A program made the translations under genes and the position numbers. This document shows, one piece after another, positions 24,918 through 34,757 of a stretch of 38,273 nt of DNA (its first letter is position 1; every line of letters starts with the position of its first letter). The stretch is taken from NCBI RefSeq assembly GCF_016469035.1, contig NZ_JAEHJZ010000059.1:1-38273 (forward strand). Reading direction: 5' to 3'. A model generated the notes under the pieces. That model did not search any database. It worked only from the letters and a program-made list of their open reading frames with translations, and was not told where the DNA came from. The stretch comes from Gelidibacter salicanalis (GTDB taxonomy: Bacteria > Bacteroidota > Bacteroidia > Flavobacteriales > Flavobacteriaceae).

Positions 24918-26399
24918 TTACTTACTTTTAGTTCGTTTTGTAGCTTTTTTCCAGCCTTTATAATTTATTTTTCGTGTTTTTTTATCCATTTTCGGACTAA
25001 AAACTGTATCTATTTCTCTTATTTGAGCGATGTCACTTTTTGTCCAAACTCCAGCTTTTATCCCTGCTAATAGCGCAGCACCAAAAGCGGTAACTTCTAT
25101 CATTTTAGGTCTATCAACTTCAACATTCAAAAGGTCTGATTGAAATTGCATCAAGTAGTTGTTTGCACTTGCACCACCATCTACTTTTAAGGTTGTTATT
25201 TTTTTCTTGCTATCTTTTTCCATAGCACCAATAACGTCTCTGGTTTGGTATGCTAAAGCGTTAACAGTAGCTTTAATGAGTTCTTCTCTTCCTGTGTCTA
25301 AAGTCATACCATACACACTTCCTTTTGCTTTAGCATCCCAATGTGGAGCCCCTAATCCCGCAAAAGCTGGTACGACATACACGTTTTCTAATGGTGGAAT
25401 ACAGTTGCAAATGGCTTCGGTATCACTAGCTTTATCTATAATTTTTAGGCGGTCTCTCAACCACTGAATGGAAGCGCCTCCAGCAAAAATGCTGCCTTCT
25501 AAGGCATAGTTTACTGGTTCGAAATCTAAACTGCAGGTTAGGGTAGTAAGTAATCCTTTTTTAGATTTCACATGTTTTTTACCCGTATTTAAAAGAATAA
25601 AACAACCCGTGCCGTATGTGCTTTTTGCAATACCTGCTTCAAATCCTCCTTGTCCGAATAAGGATGCTTGTTGATCTCCTGCTACACCATAAATGGGAAT
25701 TGAAGTTCCTTTATAATCAATTGTTCCAAAATCAGAAGATGAGGTTTGAACAGTTGGCAATAGAGATTCAGGAATGTTTAATTGGTCAAGTAATTTTTTG
25801 TCCCACTCTAGATTTTTAATATTGTAAATTAGGGTTCGGGAAGCATTGGTATGATCCGTAACGTGTTTTTTACCGTTTGTAAATTTATAAATTAACCAGC
25901 TATCAATAGTTCCAAACATTAATTTTCCAGCTTCAGCTTTTTCTTGAGCACCTTCAACGTTATCTAAAATCCATTTTAATTTGGTGCCTGAGAAATAAGA
26001 ATCTATAACTAGACCAGTATTATTTTTGATATAATTTGAAAGCCCCTTTTCTTCTAAATTTTTACAGATATCTGTTGTTCTTTTATCTAACCATACAATG
26101 GCTTTGTGAATGGGCTTGCCTGTTTGCTTGTCCCAGACAACCGTTGTTTCTCGTTGGTTTGTAATTCCAATAGCAGCAATGTCTTTTGGGTTTATACCGG
26201 AATCTGACACGGCTTGATTGAATGTTTCAAGTTGGTCGTTATAAATTTCTTCAGCATCATGTTCTACCCATCCAGATTGCGGGTAATATTGTTTTAATTC
26301 TTTTTGAGAAATAGCAATAATACTGCCTTTTTCATCAAAAACAATGGCTCGGGTACTCGTTGTGCCTTGGTCGAAAGCAATCACATATTTTTTACTCAT
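24918..26399 (-). CDS. glpK: Glycerol kinase
   Basis: The enzyme phosphorylates glycerol with ATP to sn-glycerol-3-phosphate. With the ATG at 26399 it has 493 residues, the family length, and begins MSKKYVIAFDQGTTSTRAIV with the FGGY-kinase phosphate-1 motif. Other markers are TNQRETTVVWD, WLDKRT, the GxGAPHWD stretch and the adenosine motif DGGASANNYLMQFQSD near residue 405. An ATG at 26486 would add 29 residues overlapping the symporter gene and not belonging to the fold, so it is rejected. It is 17 bp after the symporter stop. No glycerol facilitator (GlpF) is present nearby, suggesting that its glycerol is produced inside the cell. Confidence 0.96.
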   Translation of the reverse strand: MSKKYVIAFDQGTTSTRAIVFDEKGSIIAISQKELKQYYPQSGWVEHDAEEIYNDQLETFNQAVSDSGINPKDIAAIGITNQRETTVVWDKQTGKPIHKAIVWLDKRTTDICKNLEEKGLSNYIKNNTGLVIDSYFSGTKLKWILDNVEGAQEKAEAGKLMFGTIDSWLIYKFTNGKKHVTDHTNASRTLIYNIKNLEWDKKLLDQLNIPESLLPTVQTSSSDFGTIDYKGTSIPIYGVAGDQQASLFGQGGFEAGIAKSTYGTGCFILLNTGKKHVKSKKGLLTTLTCSLDFEPVNYALEGSIFAGGASIQWLRDRLKIIDKASDTEAICNCIPPLENVYVVPAFAGLGAPHWDAKAKGSVYGMTLDTGREELIKATVNALAYQTRDVIGAMEKDSKKKITTLKVDGGASANNYLMQFQSDLLNVEVDRPKMIEVTAFGAALLAGIKAGVWTKSDIAQIREIDTVFSPKMDKKTRKINYKGWKKATKRTKSK

Positions 26400-26416
26400 A
26401 TTTTGAAGTATTTTAT

Positions 26417-28072
26417 TTAAAAAATAAGATAAGTACTTAACACTAAAATAGTAATGGCAATTCCAACCACTTTGGCATATTTCCAAGGCGTAATATCAAT
26501 TTCTTCTGTAATTTTAGGTGTGTACACATTTTTATTTGTATTGAGTTTACCCATTATTAACATGAATCCTACATTGATGACAAAAAGAATTCCCATAATA
26601 TGTAAGAAATGAGGATATGCTTTTGCTTTAATTATACCGAGTTGTTTTACATCGGTAATACCATTTGCGGCAGCTTCAGTTAAAGCGGCATCTATAAAAT
26701 GTGGACTTAAAACAAACTGACTTATTAAATACATCAATACGCCAACAGTTAGAACAATTTTTGCACTTAAGGCAGGAACATTTTTGGTAGCCATTCCAAC
26801 AGCAACAACGGCTAAAATAGGCACACTTAAACTTCCTAAAGATTCTTGAATATATGAGAATAAACCATCGGGAGCATTTGCTATATATGGCGCAATACTC
26901 ATTGAAATTAATGCCAATAAAAGACCAAATATTTTTCCGGCTTTTACCATTTTTCGTTCGGACGCATTTTTATTGAAAAACTGACGGTATAAATCCACTC
27001 CAAATAAAGTGGAACTACTGTTTAATAAACTATTGAAAGAACTTAATACTGCGCCAAATAAAACGGCAGCGAAAAACCCTAAAAATACTCCTGGTAAAAC
27101 TTTTTTAACCAAAGCAGGATACGCTTGGTCAGCGTTGGCTAAATCATTTCCGAAGACATGCCATGCAATAATTCCCGGCAACACCACAATAATTGGAATT
27201 AAGAATTTTACAAATCCTGCAAGTATCATTCCTTTTTGTCCATCGGCTAAACTTTTAGCCCCAAATACACGTTGTAGAATAGATTGATTTGTACCCCAAT
27301 AATACATTTGGGCAATCATCATTCCTGTAAAAATTGTGCTAAAAGGTATAAACGAATCTATCTCGCCTTTGGCATTAAATTTATCTGGATTTTCGAGCCA
27401 TAATTCACTTATTCCATCAGAAACACTTCCATCTCCAATTAACATCAAACCAAACACAGGAATCAACAAACCTCCTATTAACAAACCTATTGCGTTAACT
27501 AAATCTGAAACTGCCACCGCTTTTAACCCACCGAAAATGGCATAAATAGAACCAATAATTCCGATAGACCACACACAGACCCAAATTACAGCAGATTGTG
27601 ATATGCCCAGGGTTTCAGGTAAATCGAACATGGTGCTAAATGCTAAAGAACCAGAATATAAAATAGTTGGTAATAATACCCCACCAAAGGCTACTAAAAA
27701 TAATATGGATAATATGGATTTTGTTTGGGCATCAAAACGTTCTTGAACAAATTCAGGAATAGTTGTAATGCCTGAGCGCATGTATTTTGGTAATAAATAA
27801 ATGGCAGTAACTATCATGGAGATTGCCGCCAAAGTTTCCCAAGCCATTACTAAAACACCTTGAGCAAAAGACTGTCCGTTAAGTCCAACTATTTGTTCCG
27901 CAGAAAGATTGGTTAAAAGCAAAGACCCTGCAATGGTTATTGGACCTAAACTTCTACCAGCAAGATAATAGCCGTCAGCTGAATTTTCATCTGTTTTACT
28001 TGTGGCATACCACGCAATAAAGGCTACCAATAAAGTAAAACCTAGAAATGAAACAATTGATAGCGTATCCAT
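26417..28072 (-). CDS. Sodium:solute symporter (SSS/SGLT family)
   Basis: This 551-residue inner-membrane transporter has about 13-14 hydrophobic helices with the SSS pattern, including the early conserved stretch LLLTNLSAEQIVGLNGQSF (TM1 region) and a YYWGTNQSILQRVFGAKS segment typical of the sugar-transporting branch. It should couple sodium influx to uptake of a sugar, glycoside or related small solute. It lies 8 bp after the GH36-like gene and 17 bp before glpK. In this setting it most likely moves the intact glycoside from periplasm to cytoplasm, where the signal-less glycosidase acts. Confidence 0.92.
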   Translation of the reverse strand: MDTLSIVSFLGFTLLVAFIAWYATSKTDENSADGYYLAGRSLGPITIAGSLLLTNLSAEQIVGLNGQSFAQGVLVMAWETLAAISMIVTAIYLLPKYMRSGITTIPEFVQERFDAQTKSILSILFLVAFGGVLLPTILYSGSLAFSTMFDLPETLGISQSAVIWVCVWSIGIIGSIYAIFGGLKAVAVSDLVNAIGLLIGGLLIPVFGLMLIGDGSVSDGISELWLENPDKFNAKGEIDSFIPFSTIFTGMMIAQMYYWGTNQSILQRVFGAKSLADGQKGMILAGFVKFLIPIIVVLPGIIAWHVFGNDLANADQAYPALVKKVLPGVFLGFFAAVLFGAVLSSFNSLLNSSSTLFGVDLYRQFFNKNASERKMVKAGKIFGLLLALISMSIAPYIANAPDGLFSYIQESLGSLSVPILAVVAVGMATKNVPALSAKIVLTVGVLMYLISQFVLSPHFIDAALTEAAANGITDVKQLGIIKAKAYPHFLHIMGILFVINVGFMLIMGKLNTNKNVYTPKITEEIDITPWKYAKVVGIAITILVLSTYLIF

Positions 28073-28080
28073 ATGGTTGT

Positions 28081-29874
28081 TTATTTTTTAGTAAGTTGAG
28101 CTAAACCGCAGTCAGGAATATTGATTTCAATGACGCCTTTGTTAAGATGCACCTCGGATTGATTTACTATTTCGCCAATGCAATTAAATATACTGCAATT
28201 ATAGCTTCCAAAATTCTTACTAATTTTTGCAATAACACTTTCTGTTAATTTTGCATTTAAAATATCAATATTGTCAAATGATTCATCTAGTTGAACAACA
28301 TGGTCGTCATGTAGACCAACTAGCAGTTTTTTATTATTACTTACTTTTTGAATTGGATAATTAGCCAATGGTCTGTAAGGTGTAAAATGCCCTTTTGTTA
28401 TAAGTTCTTTATTGATATTCCAATATTGAGTATAAAACTTAACCATTTGAAGATGGTCTTTAGGAATATCTTTAAGTATTACTGAAATTTGAGGAACACC
28501 AAAAAGCGTGTTGACCATTTGTAAAGCAGCGACTTCTAATTTTTCATCATTATGCCAAGTTATCATATCTGAATGTACCGCGGTATTTCCTGCTAACATT
28601 TTAATATCTGCAATTCTAATACGGTTCATAGTCGCATCTCCAGGGCAATCAAATGCTCTAAACATGTTACCATATTTTCGCATCGCAGGACCTACATATT
28701 TTTGTCTGAATTCTATAAAAACCTCTGGGTTAATAGCTCTTAGGGTAGTGCTAACGTCTGTTAATAATCTATCTACAGCAGCATTTATGGAAACGAAATC
28801 CATTTCAGAATTTACTTTAGGTGTATCAACATACAATCTAAAATCATCAATAAAATCTAGTTTAAATCCATCTAAATCCCAATCAACTAATGCGTTTTTA
28901 TATATGTTTATAAGATATTCTCTAACTTCAGGATAGCGGGGGTCAAAAACAGGTGCCCAGCGATGGTTTTCAGTTAAAAACTTACCTTTAAAACGTTTGT
29001 ATGCTTTCGATTTTTTTCCGCAGAATGGAACTGAATACCAAAATCCAATTTTCATACCTGTGGCATGAATATCTTCAACAAATGCTTTTGTTTTATTTAA
29101 ACGTTCTGGTTCCCAATCGCCTGTAAAATCATAACCTCTATTATCATCATTGGTTTGCCAGCCATCGTCAATAATAATAGCTTTATAACCTAAACTGTAG
29201 GCTGTTTTACATTCGTCAATTAGAATATCTTCATCTAAAGTTTGATGAAAATTATACCAAGTAGAATAGAGTGGCACCAATGCGATATCTGGAACAGAGG
29301 TTGGTTTTAAATTTTCAAAACTCTCCCACCATTTAGAAACTCCTTTTAAGGCTTCTGAAAAGTGTTTTTCACCTTCATCAATTCTTAACTGAATGTTGTA
29401 GTTATCTATTTTAGATTGTTGTTCTAAAAATAAAGTGACATGACAGTAAAAACAATCATCTTCTTCTCTTATCTCAGCATTAAGTTCTAATTTGTTTATC
29501 GCGTTAGAACATGCAAATGTATGATAATTACTATCATCATGACCAAACAAACTAATAACTGGTGCGTCAATGGAAATTCTAGATTCCATACCCGCCATTT
29601 CCCAATCTGCTTGAATGCGTTTAGCAAAATCTGTTGTTGGTTTCCAAACCCCTTTTACATTGTGCGCCGGGATTTTCCATTTAATCTTTAACGGATCAGG
29701 TTTTTTTGGAGTATCAGAAGTGATTTGAATATTATATAAAGACACATTTGCCTCTTTGGAAATAGTAGTTATTTCAGTTTTGAAATTATTACAACCACTT
29801 TTAATAATGATGTCTTTTTGTGTTAGAGTTTCGGCCATTTGTGTCATATTTATCAATTGTAATAGGCGATTCAT
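28081..29874 (-). CDS. GH36-like alpha-galactosidase, cytoplasmic
   Basis: The glycoside hydrolase has up to 597 residues and belongs to clan GH-D by its motifs. The (beta/alpha)8 barrel starts near 197 (LVPLYSTWYNF), carries IIIDDGWQ (233-240), GDWEPERLNKT, GMKIGFWYSVPF (273-284) and the nucleophile motif DGFKLDFID with Asp340. The RAFDCPGD segment (406-413) probably holds the acid/base, Asp409 or Asp413. An N-terminal beta-domain (about 20-190) and a C-terminal beta-domain complete it. It is shorter than the 700-residue GH36 enzymes. No signal peptide is seen, and the first ~13 residues may be untranslated since ATGs at residues 10 and 13 also fit. With glpK and glpD downstream, an alpha-galactosyl-glycerol is the most economical substrate. 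Confidence 0.85.
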   Translation of the reverse strand: MNRLLQLINMTQMAETLTQKDIIIKSGCNNFKTEITTISKEANVSLYNIQITSDTPKKPDPLKIKWKIPAHNVKGVWKPTTDFAKRIQADWEMAGMESRISIDAPVISLFGHDDSNYHTFACSNAINKLELNAEIREEDDCFYCHVTLFLEQQSKIDNYNIQLRIDEGEKHFSEALKGVSKWWESFENLKPTSVPDIALVPLYSTWYNFHQTLDEDILIDECKTAYSLGYKAIIIDDGWQTNDDNRGYDFTGDWEPERLNKTKAFVEDIHATGMKIGFWYSVPFCGKKSKAYKRFKGKFLTENHRWAPVFDPRYPEVREYLINIYKNALVDWDLDGFKLDFIDDFRLYVDTPKVNSEMDFVSINAAVDRLLTDVSTTLRAINPEVFIEFRQKYVGPAMRKYGNMFRAFDCPGDATMNRIRIADIKMLAGNTAVHSDMITWHNDEKLEVAALQMVNTLFGVPQISVILKDIPKDHLQMVKFYTQYWNINKELITKGHFTPYRPLANYPIQKVSNNKKLLVGLHDDHVVQLDESFDNIDILNAKLTESVIAKISKNFGSYNCSIFNCIGEIVNQSEVHLNKGVIEINIPDCGLAQLTKK

Positions 29875-29901
29875 AAAATATAGCTTGTTTTATAATGATT
29901 A

Positions 29902-29931
29902 AAAACCAAGTCAAACTATAAACTCGGTTTT
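29902..29931 (-). terminator. Weak hairpin between susD-like and GH36-like genes
   Basis: On the minus strand AAAACCGAGTT, a short AT-rich loop, and CTTGGTTTTT form a stem of six pairs plus three after a mismatch, ending in a T-run. It sits in the only sizeable gap (91 bp) of the operon. It could act as a partial terminator or processing site that lowers downstream expression relative to SusC/SusD. Confidence 0.35.
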
Positions 29932-29965
29932 ATTCGAATAATCAAACTAAACAAAATCATATATT

Positions 29966-31561
29966 TTAATTGTAACCAGGGTTTTGGTTAAGATTAGGGT
30001 TTGCGTCCTTTTCAGGATTCGGAATCCAGATTAATTCATGTTTTCCATTTTCAAAAGTTCCACCACTTAAAGATTTTGGATGGGTACTATGTAAAGAAGT
30101 AGCGCCCATATAATCATCAGCAAGTCCCCATCGAACCAAATCGAAGAAACGATGTCCTTCTCCTGCTAATTCCATAGCACGTTCGTTAATAATTGCTTGA
30201 CGCATATCTGTTTGGTTAATGCTAGGGTTAGTATCTGCAATTAAAGTTAAGCCTGCTCTATTTCTTACTTCGTCTATATGTGGAATTGCTGCAGCAGGAT
30301 TATTCTCTTCATTTAAAGCTTCTGCTAGCATTAATAACACATCAGCATAACGTATTACTCTCCAGTTGTTACCTACGTTGGTCCCTAAGAAATCTACTTG
30401 ATCTCTAGTGCCTAACTCCATTCCGGCATATTTTTTAGAGAATATTGGTTCTACACCTGCATCAGTTGCAATTTGAATATCATTATTCCCATCAGAATTA
30501 TCTGTTGAAAAATCAGTAAGGAAAGCTACCCCCCCGTAACCTGTAGCTCCTGGATAGTCATAAACTAAAGTTTGATTTCTTCGAACAACATCACTATTCG
30601 CATCATATAAGTCTCTTAACCACGGATTTACTACGTGACCTCTATCTGGAGATTTTGCTGGTGGCGCATAATCTATATGAAAATTACCCATGCTCCCTGT
30701 TCCAGGGATATCAGACCCCCAAATAAAGGTGTCTTGACCCAAAAATTGTAACTCGAATAAAGACTCCCTATTGTTCTCGTTTGTAGTTGTAAAGTTATCT
30801 CCAAATTGAGAACCTGGTAATAGGCTATATTTCCCTACTAAGCTTCCTAAAGCAGTAGCTGCTGGTCCGTATTGTTTCATGTATAAATAACTTTTTCCTT
30901 TTAAAGCAGTTGCTGCGCCAGAAGTAGGCCTTCCTAAATTGTCTCCAGTCCAGGTTTCAGGCAACATACTTTCAGCCATTTCTAAATCTGAAATAATTTG
31001 AGCCCAAACAGCATCAGAAGTTGCTTGCTTTACTAAAAGATTATCTAAATCTGGCAACTCGGTAATTAACGGCACATTTCCGTAAAGATTAACTAAATAC
31101 CAATAATCAAAAGCTCTTAAAAAGTAAGCTTGACCAACTAAATTTTCTCTAGTAGTTGTATCTGAAATACCTTCTTCGGTAACATTGATAATGATGTTGT
31201 TACATCTAGCAATAGATTTGTAAAGTTCTTGCCATGGTTCTGTTGCCCAACGATCCCCAGGATTTCCTTGGAAAGTGGACATAGCAGTATTAGAACCAAA
31301 TGGAAATACATTAAATTCATCTGAACGTAAAATAGCTCCTGTATGTACAATTCTTCCCCAGAAAAAAGTTCCTGTTATTGGGTGGAAAGCACCATTTATT
31401 GCAGATTCTACTTGATCTACAGAGGTGCCAAAGTTTGCTGTTGAAGTAGCATTGTTGTTATTTTGATCTAAAATATCATCAGAACAAGCAACACCAATTG
31501 TCATTAATAACGTAACTGCTATTATGCCTAATGAGGACTTTATTTTTATTATATTTTTCAT
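29966..31561 (-). CDS. SusD/RagB-family glycan-binding lipoprotein
   Basis: This 531-residue surface lipoprotein is the lid of a SusC transporter and captures the ligand. The lipoprotein signal ends GVAC (C26). The TPR-rich SusD fold is recognisable from FLRAFDYWYLVNLYGNVPLIT, the ADVLLMLAEALNE helix and the family's C-terminal stretch RAMELAGEGHRFFDLVRWG ... with GGTFENGKHELIWIPNPEKDANPNLNQNPGY. It starts 10 bp after the SusC-type gene and forms an importer with it. Ligand-contacting residues cannot be named from sequence. Confidence 0.95.
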   Translation of the reverse strand: MKNIIKIKSSLGIIAVTLLMTIGVACSDDILDQNNNNATSTANFGTSVDQVESAINGAFHPITGTFFWGRIVHTGAILRSDEFNVFPFGSNTAMSTFQGNPGDRWATEPWQELYKSIARCNNIIINVTEEGISDTTTRENLVGQAYFLRAFDYWYLVNLYGNVPLITELPDLDNLLVKQATSDAVWAQIISDLEMAESMLPETWTGDNLGRPTSGAATALKGKSYLYMKQYGPAATALGSLVGKYSLLPGSQFGDNFTTTNENNRESLFELQFLGQDTFIWGSDIPGTGSMGNFHIDYAPPAKSPDRGHVVNPWLRDLYDANSDVVRRNQTLVYDYPGATGYGGVAFLTDFSTDNSDGNNDIQIATDAGVEPIFSKKYAGMELGTRDQVDFLGTNVGNNWRVIRYADVLLMLAEALNEENNPAAAIPHIDEVRNRAGLTLIADTNPSINQTDMRQAIINERAMELAGEGHRFFDLVRWGLADDYMGATSLHSTHPKSLSGGTFENGKHELIWIPNPEKDANPNLNQNPGYN

Positions 31562-31571
31562 ATTCTATATT

Positions 31572-34500
31572 TTAAAACTTAGCTTGTAAACCTAACATGA
31601 ATGTTCTTGCGTTTGGATATGCTCTTTGATCTAAACCTCTACCAAGTAAAGGATTTACGTTTGATCTTACACCTGGCACACCAGAGTTAATATTGGCTCT
31701 ACCACTATTTGTTGATGCCACATCAGGATCGTAACCTGAGTAATTAGTAAGTACAAAAACGTTTTGAACGTTTAATGATACTCTTACGCTTTTAATCCAG
31801 TCTACACCAAGTGCCTTTTCTCCAAAGTTATAGCCAACTTCCATGTTTTTAAGTCTGAAGTAAGACCCATTTTCCACGAAGAAAGATGAAGGTGCTTTAT
31901 TTCCAGCAGGATCATCAACAGAAGCTCTAGGAATACTAGTATTTGTATTGCTAGGTGTCCAAGAATTTAAAACATCTGTTAACTTACCACCATCTTGCCA
32001 TAAGATATTGTAATATCTACTTAGGTTATAAATTTCGTTACCAGAAACCCCGTTGAAGTTTAAAGCAATATCGAATTTTTTATATTTCCCGTTGAAATTA
32101 AGACCATAAGTAAAGTCTGGTGTTGGATTACCGATAATGGTTTGATCGTCTGATGTGATACCAGCGACACCATCAGTATCTACTCTGATAAAATCTCCCG
32201 TTGCGGGATCAACTTTATCTTCAACAATGTATCCGTAAAATGCGCCAACAGGACCGTTAGCTTCAGTTCTATTAACTACACGTAAATCTTCATCAATTCC
32301 AGGACCTAAAATAGTTGCCGGAATATCTTTCGCTTCATTTTTAAGGTTGAAAGAGAAGTTTGTACCTACACTATACGTGAAGTCTCCTTCAGATTTTCTG
32401 TAGGTTAAATCAAATTCAAATCCATTGTTTACCAATGTACCAGCATTTCTTGTAACAGGTAAACTAACACCGGCAGTAGAAGGAATACTAATTGGAACAA
32501 GCGCATCTTCAACATCTTTTGAATAATAATCTGCGGAAAATGTAAGTGCACTATTTAATAAAGACATATCAACACCAAGATTAAATGTTTTTGTAGTTTC
32601 CCAAACTAGATTCTCATCGGCCAAAGTTGTTTGTGCTAAACCATTAGCCGTTCCGCCACCAAAACTTGTGTTAGATTGGTTGGCAAGAAAAACAGCCTGT
32701 GTTGGATAAAACACATCAGGATAAGATCCCAATTCTCCATAAGACACTCTTAATTTGAAGAAGTTAATCGTTTCAGATTTCCAAAAATCTTCGTTTGATA
32801 TGTTCCAACCCGCAGAAATCGCTGGGAAGTAACCTACTTGATTCGCTTTTGCAAATCTTGAAGAAGCATCACGTCTCATAGTTCCAGAGAACAAATATTT
32901 ACCGTTAAAGTTGTAGTTTAATCTTCCAAAATAAGATATTAAACCAGCTTCGTTATTTTGACCTAATAATATATTTTGGTCGTTTGAAGGTAATGCTCCA
33001 ACAACTCTAATATTGTTTGAAGGCGTTCCTTGACCGTAAATACCGCTACTATTCTGATTTTCAATAAAACGTGTATAACCAACTACTGCTGAAACTTTAT
33101 GAACATCCTTAAACGTTTTGTTGTAAGATAGTGTTGGCTCAAACAATAGATTAACGTCTTCTTGATTAAATTCTGTAAGATCATTTAATTCGTTTACGTT
33201 TCTTACGGCATCAACAGTACTCATAAAGTATGTAGGTGTAAACTGAAAGCGTTTTTGAGTTGTATAATCAACACCTAGATTAATACCAGCTGTTAAATCT
33301 TCGGTAATCTCATAGTCTAATTTTAAACTCGCAAAAAGTGTGCGGGTAGTTTCTAAATTATCTTCTAAAGTAGCTAAACCAAATTGGTTTACTCCACCAG
33401 GGCCTTGAACACCAGTTGATGGTGCTTCAAAACCACCATCGTTAGTAGCGTTTCTTAAAGCTACTGTTGGCGCTGTTGTTCCATCAAAACCATACCAGTT
33501 ATTTTCCTGTAGTTTTCCTTCGGCTAAACCTAAAGACTGAGATAATTTAAATTTACCAAATTCATGCTCACTGTTAAAACGAGTATTTAATCTTTTAAAC
33601 CCAGAACCAATTAATATACCATCTTGATTAAAGTAGTTAATTGAAGAATAGTAAGATGATTTTTCACCACCACCCGATAATGAGATTCCGTAATCTTCAA
33701 TAATACCACTTTGCAAGTTTTCATCCTGCCAATCAGTATTTACACCATTAGAAGCAACAGTTGTAGAACTTCCATCATTTGCAAAACGCTGATTTAAATA
33801 ATCAGTGTATTGTTGTCCGGTTATAAAGTCTAACTTTTTACTTGGTGTATCAAAACCTATTCTAGAATTGAAAGTAACTTCCAAATCTCTGTTTTTTATA
33901 CCGTGATTTGTTTTAATTAAAACCACACCATTGGCAGCTCTAGAACCATAAATTGCAGCAGCGGCAGCGTCTTTAAGAACCGAGATATTTTCGATGTCTT
34001 GCGGATTAACATAACTCATATCGTTAACAAACAACCCGTCAACAATATATAATGGATCTGCATTGCTTAGTGAGTTTACACCTCTAATGAAAACATTTCC
34101 TTTAGCTCCTGGCTTACCTCCTGGGTTTTCAACTTGAATACCTGTTAATTTACCTTGTAAAGCTGAGGTTGGGTTACCAGCTACAGTGGTTGTCATAGCC
34201 TCTCCCTTAATTGTACCAACAGAACCTGTTAGTTCTCTTTTGTTTGAAGTACCATAACCTACAATAACTACTTCATCTAAAGAAGCAGCATCTTCTATTA
34301 ATGTTACGTTAATAGTAGTTTGATTTCCAACTGCAATTTCTTGCGTTTTATAGCCTATATAGCTAAAGACAATAATGTCAGTAGCGTTTAAATCACTTAA
34401 GCTATAGTTTCCGTCAAAATCTGAAGTAGTTCCCTTTGCTACGTTTTTGACGATAACGTTAACTCCTGGAAGCGGAGATTGTTTATCTGAAACTGTTCCA

Positions 34501-34586
34501 GAAACAGTTGATGTTTGAGCAATAGCACTAATCCATGATAAGGATAGGACTAAGCAAAATAATAGTCTTAGTACGTTGTTTTTCAT
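31572..34586 (-). CDS. SusC/RagA-family TonB-linked outer-membrane transporter
   Basis: This 1004-residue outer-membrane beta-barrel imports an oligosaccharide or glycoside with TonB energy. A signal peptide (1-23, ending AIAQ) is followed by a carboxypeptidase-regulatory-like domain (about 28-103, VSGTVSDKQSPLPGVNVIV), the SusC signature LDEVVIVGYGTSNKRELTGSV, a plug domain (about 115-235, with NADPLYIVDG and ISVLKDAAAAAIYGSRAANGVVLI) and a large barrel ending LGLQAKF with the usual terminal Phe. It is the first gene of an operon of seven genes and is preceded by the promoter/operator region at 34625-34696. Confidence 0.96.
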   Translation of the reverse strand: MKNNVLRLLFCLVLSLSWISAIAQTSTVSGTVSDKQSPLPGVNVIVKNVAKGTTSDFDGNYSLSDLNATDIIVFSYIGYKTQEIAVGNQTTINVTLIEDAASLDEVVIVGYGTSNKRELTGSVGTIKGEAMTTTVAGNPTSALQGKLTGIQVENPGGKPGAKGNVFIRGVNSLSNADPLYIVDGLFVNDMSYVNPQDIENISVLKDAAAAAIYGSRAANGVVLIKTNHGIKNRDLEVTFNSRIGFDTPSKKLDFITGQQYTDYLNQRFANDGSSTTVASNGVNTDWQDENLQSGIIEDYGISLSGGGEKSSYYSSINYFNQDGILIGSGFKRLNTRFNSEHEFGKFKLSQSLGLAEGKLQENNWYGFDGTTAPTVALRNATNDGGFEAPSTGVQGPGGVNQFGLATLEDNLETTRTLFASLKLDYEITEDLTAGINLGVDYTTQKRFQFTPTYFMSTVDAVRNVNELNDLTEFNQEDVNLLFEPTLSYNKTFKDVHKVSAVVGYTRFIENQNSSGIYGQGTPSNNIRVVGALPSNDQNILLGQNNEAGLISYFGRLNYNFNGKYLFSGTMRRDASSRFAKANQVGYFPAISAGWNISNEDFWKSETINFFKLRVSYGELGSYPDVFYPTQAVFLANQSNTSFGGGTANGLAQTTLADENLVWETTKTFNLGVDMSLLNSALTFSADYYSKDVEDALVPISIPSTAGVSLPVTRNAGTLVNNGFEFDLTYRKSEGDFTYSVGTNFSFNLKNEAKDIPATILGPGIDEDLRVVNRTEANGPVGAFYGYIVEDKVDPATGDFIRVDTDGVAGITSDDQTIIGNPTPDFTYGLNFNGKYKKFDIALNFNGVSGNEIYNLSRYYNILWQDGGKLTDVLNSWTPSNTNTSIPRASVDDPAGNKAPSSFFVENGSYFRLKNMEVGYNFGEKALGVDWIKSVRVSLNVQNVFVLTNYSGYDPDVASTNSGRANINSGVPGVRSNVNPLLGRGLDQRAYPNARTFMLGLQAKF

Positions 34587-34624
34587 AAGTTAATAATTAA
34601 AATTAGTTTTATATATGATATAGT

Positions 34625-34696
34625 ATGCTACTTTAAAATCAAAGCATGCTACTCTATGCTACTTTGCTAATATATACTTTTTTTTAATAGTAACAA
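34625..34696 (-). promoter_or_regulatory. Promoter and phased ATGCTACT repeats of the operon
   Basis: On the minus strand TTG (34696-34694) is followed after exactly 19 bases by TATATTAG (34674-34667), one base off TAnnTTTG. Just downstream lie three direct repeats, ATGCTACT on the plus strand (AGTAGCAT on the minus), at 34625-34632, 34646-34653 and 34656-34663. The first and third extend to ATGCTACTTT. Offsets of 21 and 10 bp place them on the same face of the helix. Overlap with the predicted start site (~34660) and leader suggests repression by the adjacent GntR-type regulator. Confidence 0.5.
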
Positions 34697-34757
34697 TAAA
34701 TAAGTAAAAAATACGTATGATTTTTATGAAAATCTTTTTAAATAGCCATTTCTTATA

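Noticed and set aside
26400-26486. 29-residue N-terminal extension of glycerol kinase
   Set aside because: It overlaps the symporter gene, and the kinase fold begins exactly at MSKKYVIAFDQG, so the ATG at 26399 is used.
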